Made by a program: the position numbers and the translations under genes. From Lachnoclostridium sp. UBA903 (GTDB taxonomy: Bacteria; Bacillota; Clostridia; Lachnospirales; Lachnospiraceae), in NCBI GenBank assembly GCA_002294045.1, contig DBEP01000023.1, positions 34,772 to 98,771 of the forward strand: DNA of 64,000 nucleotides, given 5' to 3'. Below the pieces are notes generated by a model. The model was not told the origin of the DNA. It saw only the letters and a list, made by a program, of their open reading frames with translations, and made no database searches. Below are positions 62,963 through 64,000 of the stretch, one piece after another (positions within the stretch are counted from its first letter, which is position 1; every line of letters starts with the position of its first letter).

Positions 62963-63808
62963 TTATAATAAATTATTTAACGTCAAACTCCAATTACTAG
63001 TAGTTCTACTTAAATTTAAAGTGTAAGTTGCACCAAATGTGTAATAACCTGCAAATGCAATATATTTGCTATATCCAGTATTATAACTCCATGAACTTGA
63101 TGTAGGAGTTTTGGTATTACTATTATTTACCATTCCTGTTGGCCCGGTACCTACTGCTCCATAAACTAAATTCTGAGATGAAACGGAAATAGATGAATCA
63201 CTTATGGTGTAACCTCCAGTTACTTTTGTGAGGTTATATATTGCAACTCCATAACTATCAGTTGAAATGCTATAATATATCGTACAATAACCTAATACAC
63301 CGAGACTATTATCCCATTTATCTAAATAGGTATTTCCACTTGAATTTAATAATGTAGATTCTGTAGCAATTACTGATTCATTGTGTTTAGTTGCAACTAA
63401 CGAGGGTGGTATCGGTTCGGAAAATGTTGACTTTAAAGTATTTGATACAGCTGATGAATCTGCTTTTTCTGATAAGTCAAAAGCATATGTAATTGCCATA
63501 ATAGATTTATTATCCCCATTATAAACCTCATCAGTAGAAATATTGAGTAAAGGTATTCCATAACTCTGTCCCTTGTTATCTGTTATTTTAGCTATTTTGT
63601 CCGCTTTTTTATTTTTATTATTATTTTTAGCTTGTTTAATTAACTTATCTAAATTATTTTTAATACTTCTATCATACTCTGATATAGCATTTTGGGATTT
63701 AATATCCTCTGTTTTATCATTTGCTTCAACGTTGAAAGTTATATTAATACAAAACAAAGATATAAGTAAAAATGAACAAAAAAGTTTTTTTATAAATAAT
63801 TTTTTCAT
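62963..63808 (-). CDS. Secreted protein of unknown function
   Basis: This 281-residue protein has a signal peptide (MKKLFIKKLFCSFLLISLF..., cleavage near VEAND), a charged Lys/Asn-rich helical segment to about residue 75, and a Ser/Thr/Asn/Tyr-rich beta-type C-terminal half ending TSNWSLTLNNLL. No Cys pair, catalytic motif or LPxTG anchor is seen. The start at 63808 follows AGGGGGAT. It follows a membrane-protein gene by 14 bases. The gene is clearly more AT-rich than the rest of the window. I do not recognise a family. Confidence 0.6.
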   Translation of the reverse strand: MKKLFIKKLFCSFLLISLFCINITFNVEANDKTEDIKSQNAISEYDRSIKNNLDKLIKQAKNNNKNKKADKIAKITDNKGQSYGIPLLNISTDEVYNGDNKSIMAITYAFDLSEKADSSAVSNTLKSTFSEPIPPSLVATKHNESVIATESTLLNSSGNTYLDKWDNSLGVLGYCTIYYSISTDSYGVAIYNLTKVTGGYTISDSSISVSSQNLVYGAVGTGPTGMVNNSNTKTPTSSSWSYNTGYSKYIAFAGYYTFGATYTLNLSRTTSNWSLTLNNLL

Positions 63809-63822
63809 ATCTATCCCCCTTT

Positions 63823-64000
63823 TCAAATATTGTTTGCTGTATCACGTTTTCTTAACACTCTCATTATATTAATGACTAAACTAAATATCTGGAATATAAT
63901 TGCAATATAGTAACCAGCAGAAAATGTTGAAAAATATGTTGTCCCAGCTAAATTAATTGGAACATAGTAATTTGGAAAAAACGTTAATACTATAACTAAG
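63823..64000 (-). CDS. C-terminal part of a membrane protein (cut by window edge)
   Basis: An open frame on the minus strand runs from the window edge to the stop at 63823-63825. It reads LVIVLTFFPNYYVPINLAGT, then YYIAIIFQIFSLVINIMRVL and ends RKRDTANNI. It has at least two hydrophobic segments. The short distance to the next gene suggests one operon with the secreted protein. The family cannot be named from this fragment. Confidence 0.5.
   Translation of the reverse strand, partial: LVIVLTFFPNYYVPINLAGTTYFSTFSAGYYIAIIFQIFSLVINIMRVLRKRDTANNI

Overview
The window looks like a chromosome segment of an anaerobic, gut-type Clostridia, most likely Lachnospiraceae. This is inferred from gene content, not from a marker gene. 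There is a glycyl radical enzyme with its activase, cysteine-type sulfatases with an anaerobic maturase, many AraC/LacI-controlled sugar loci, strong AGGAGG ribosome binding sites and low-to-moderate G+C. No rRNA, tRNA, CRISPR array or intact transposase was seen.

Layout. 0-2.1 kb: a two-component system. 2.4-8.8 kb: activase, glycyl radical enzyme (GRE), two Gfo/Idh/MocA oxidoreductases and a convergent AraC regulator. 9.2-10.0 kb: a nucleotidyltransferase/HEPN pair whose HEPN gene is frameshifted. 10.3-12.2 kb: a DapF-like protein with both catalytic cysteines changed to serine, followed by a normal-looking DapA. 12.3-17.8 kb: siderophore esterase, AraC regulator, binding lipoprotein and two FecCD permeases, with no ATPase gene; the permeases are visibly richer in G+C. 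17.8-22.4 kb: a TroABCD-type metal importer and its DtxR/MntR-type repressor with a palindromic operator. 22.6-25.6 kb: a polar amino-acid ABC importer. 25.9-28.3 kb: an IbrA / GNAT / IbrB cassette. 28.8-33.0 kb: AraC regulator and LacZ. 33.2-34.1 kb: a tandem hairpin repeat and a second nucleotidyltransferase/HEPN pair. 34.5-39.9 kb: UbiD, UbiA and UbiX homologues fused in one operon with an SsuABC/TauABC-type importer. 40.5-50.4 kb: a cell-surface polysaccharide cluster. 50.5-61.5 kb: a sulfated-glycan locus (three sulfatases, one interrupted by an in-frame TAG, a sugar ABC importer, LacI repressor with two operators, sulfatase maturase). 61.6-64 kb: an ECF S component, an IS256-type transposase remnant, and an AT-rich pair encoding a secreted protein and a membrane protein cut by the window edge.

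The most promising candidates for undescribed biology are these. (1) The UbiD/UbiA/UbiX plus importer operon, which could let the cell salvage a naphthoate-type menaquinone precursor. (2) The double-serine DapF homologue paired with DapA. (3) The IbrA/GNAT/IbrB cassette. (4) The compact GRE with two sugar-type oxidoreductases. Several dispersed repeat families made of hairpins also occur. One shows compensatory stem changes between copies, and another looks like a MITE that supplies the end of a coding sequence.
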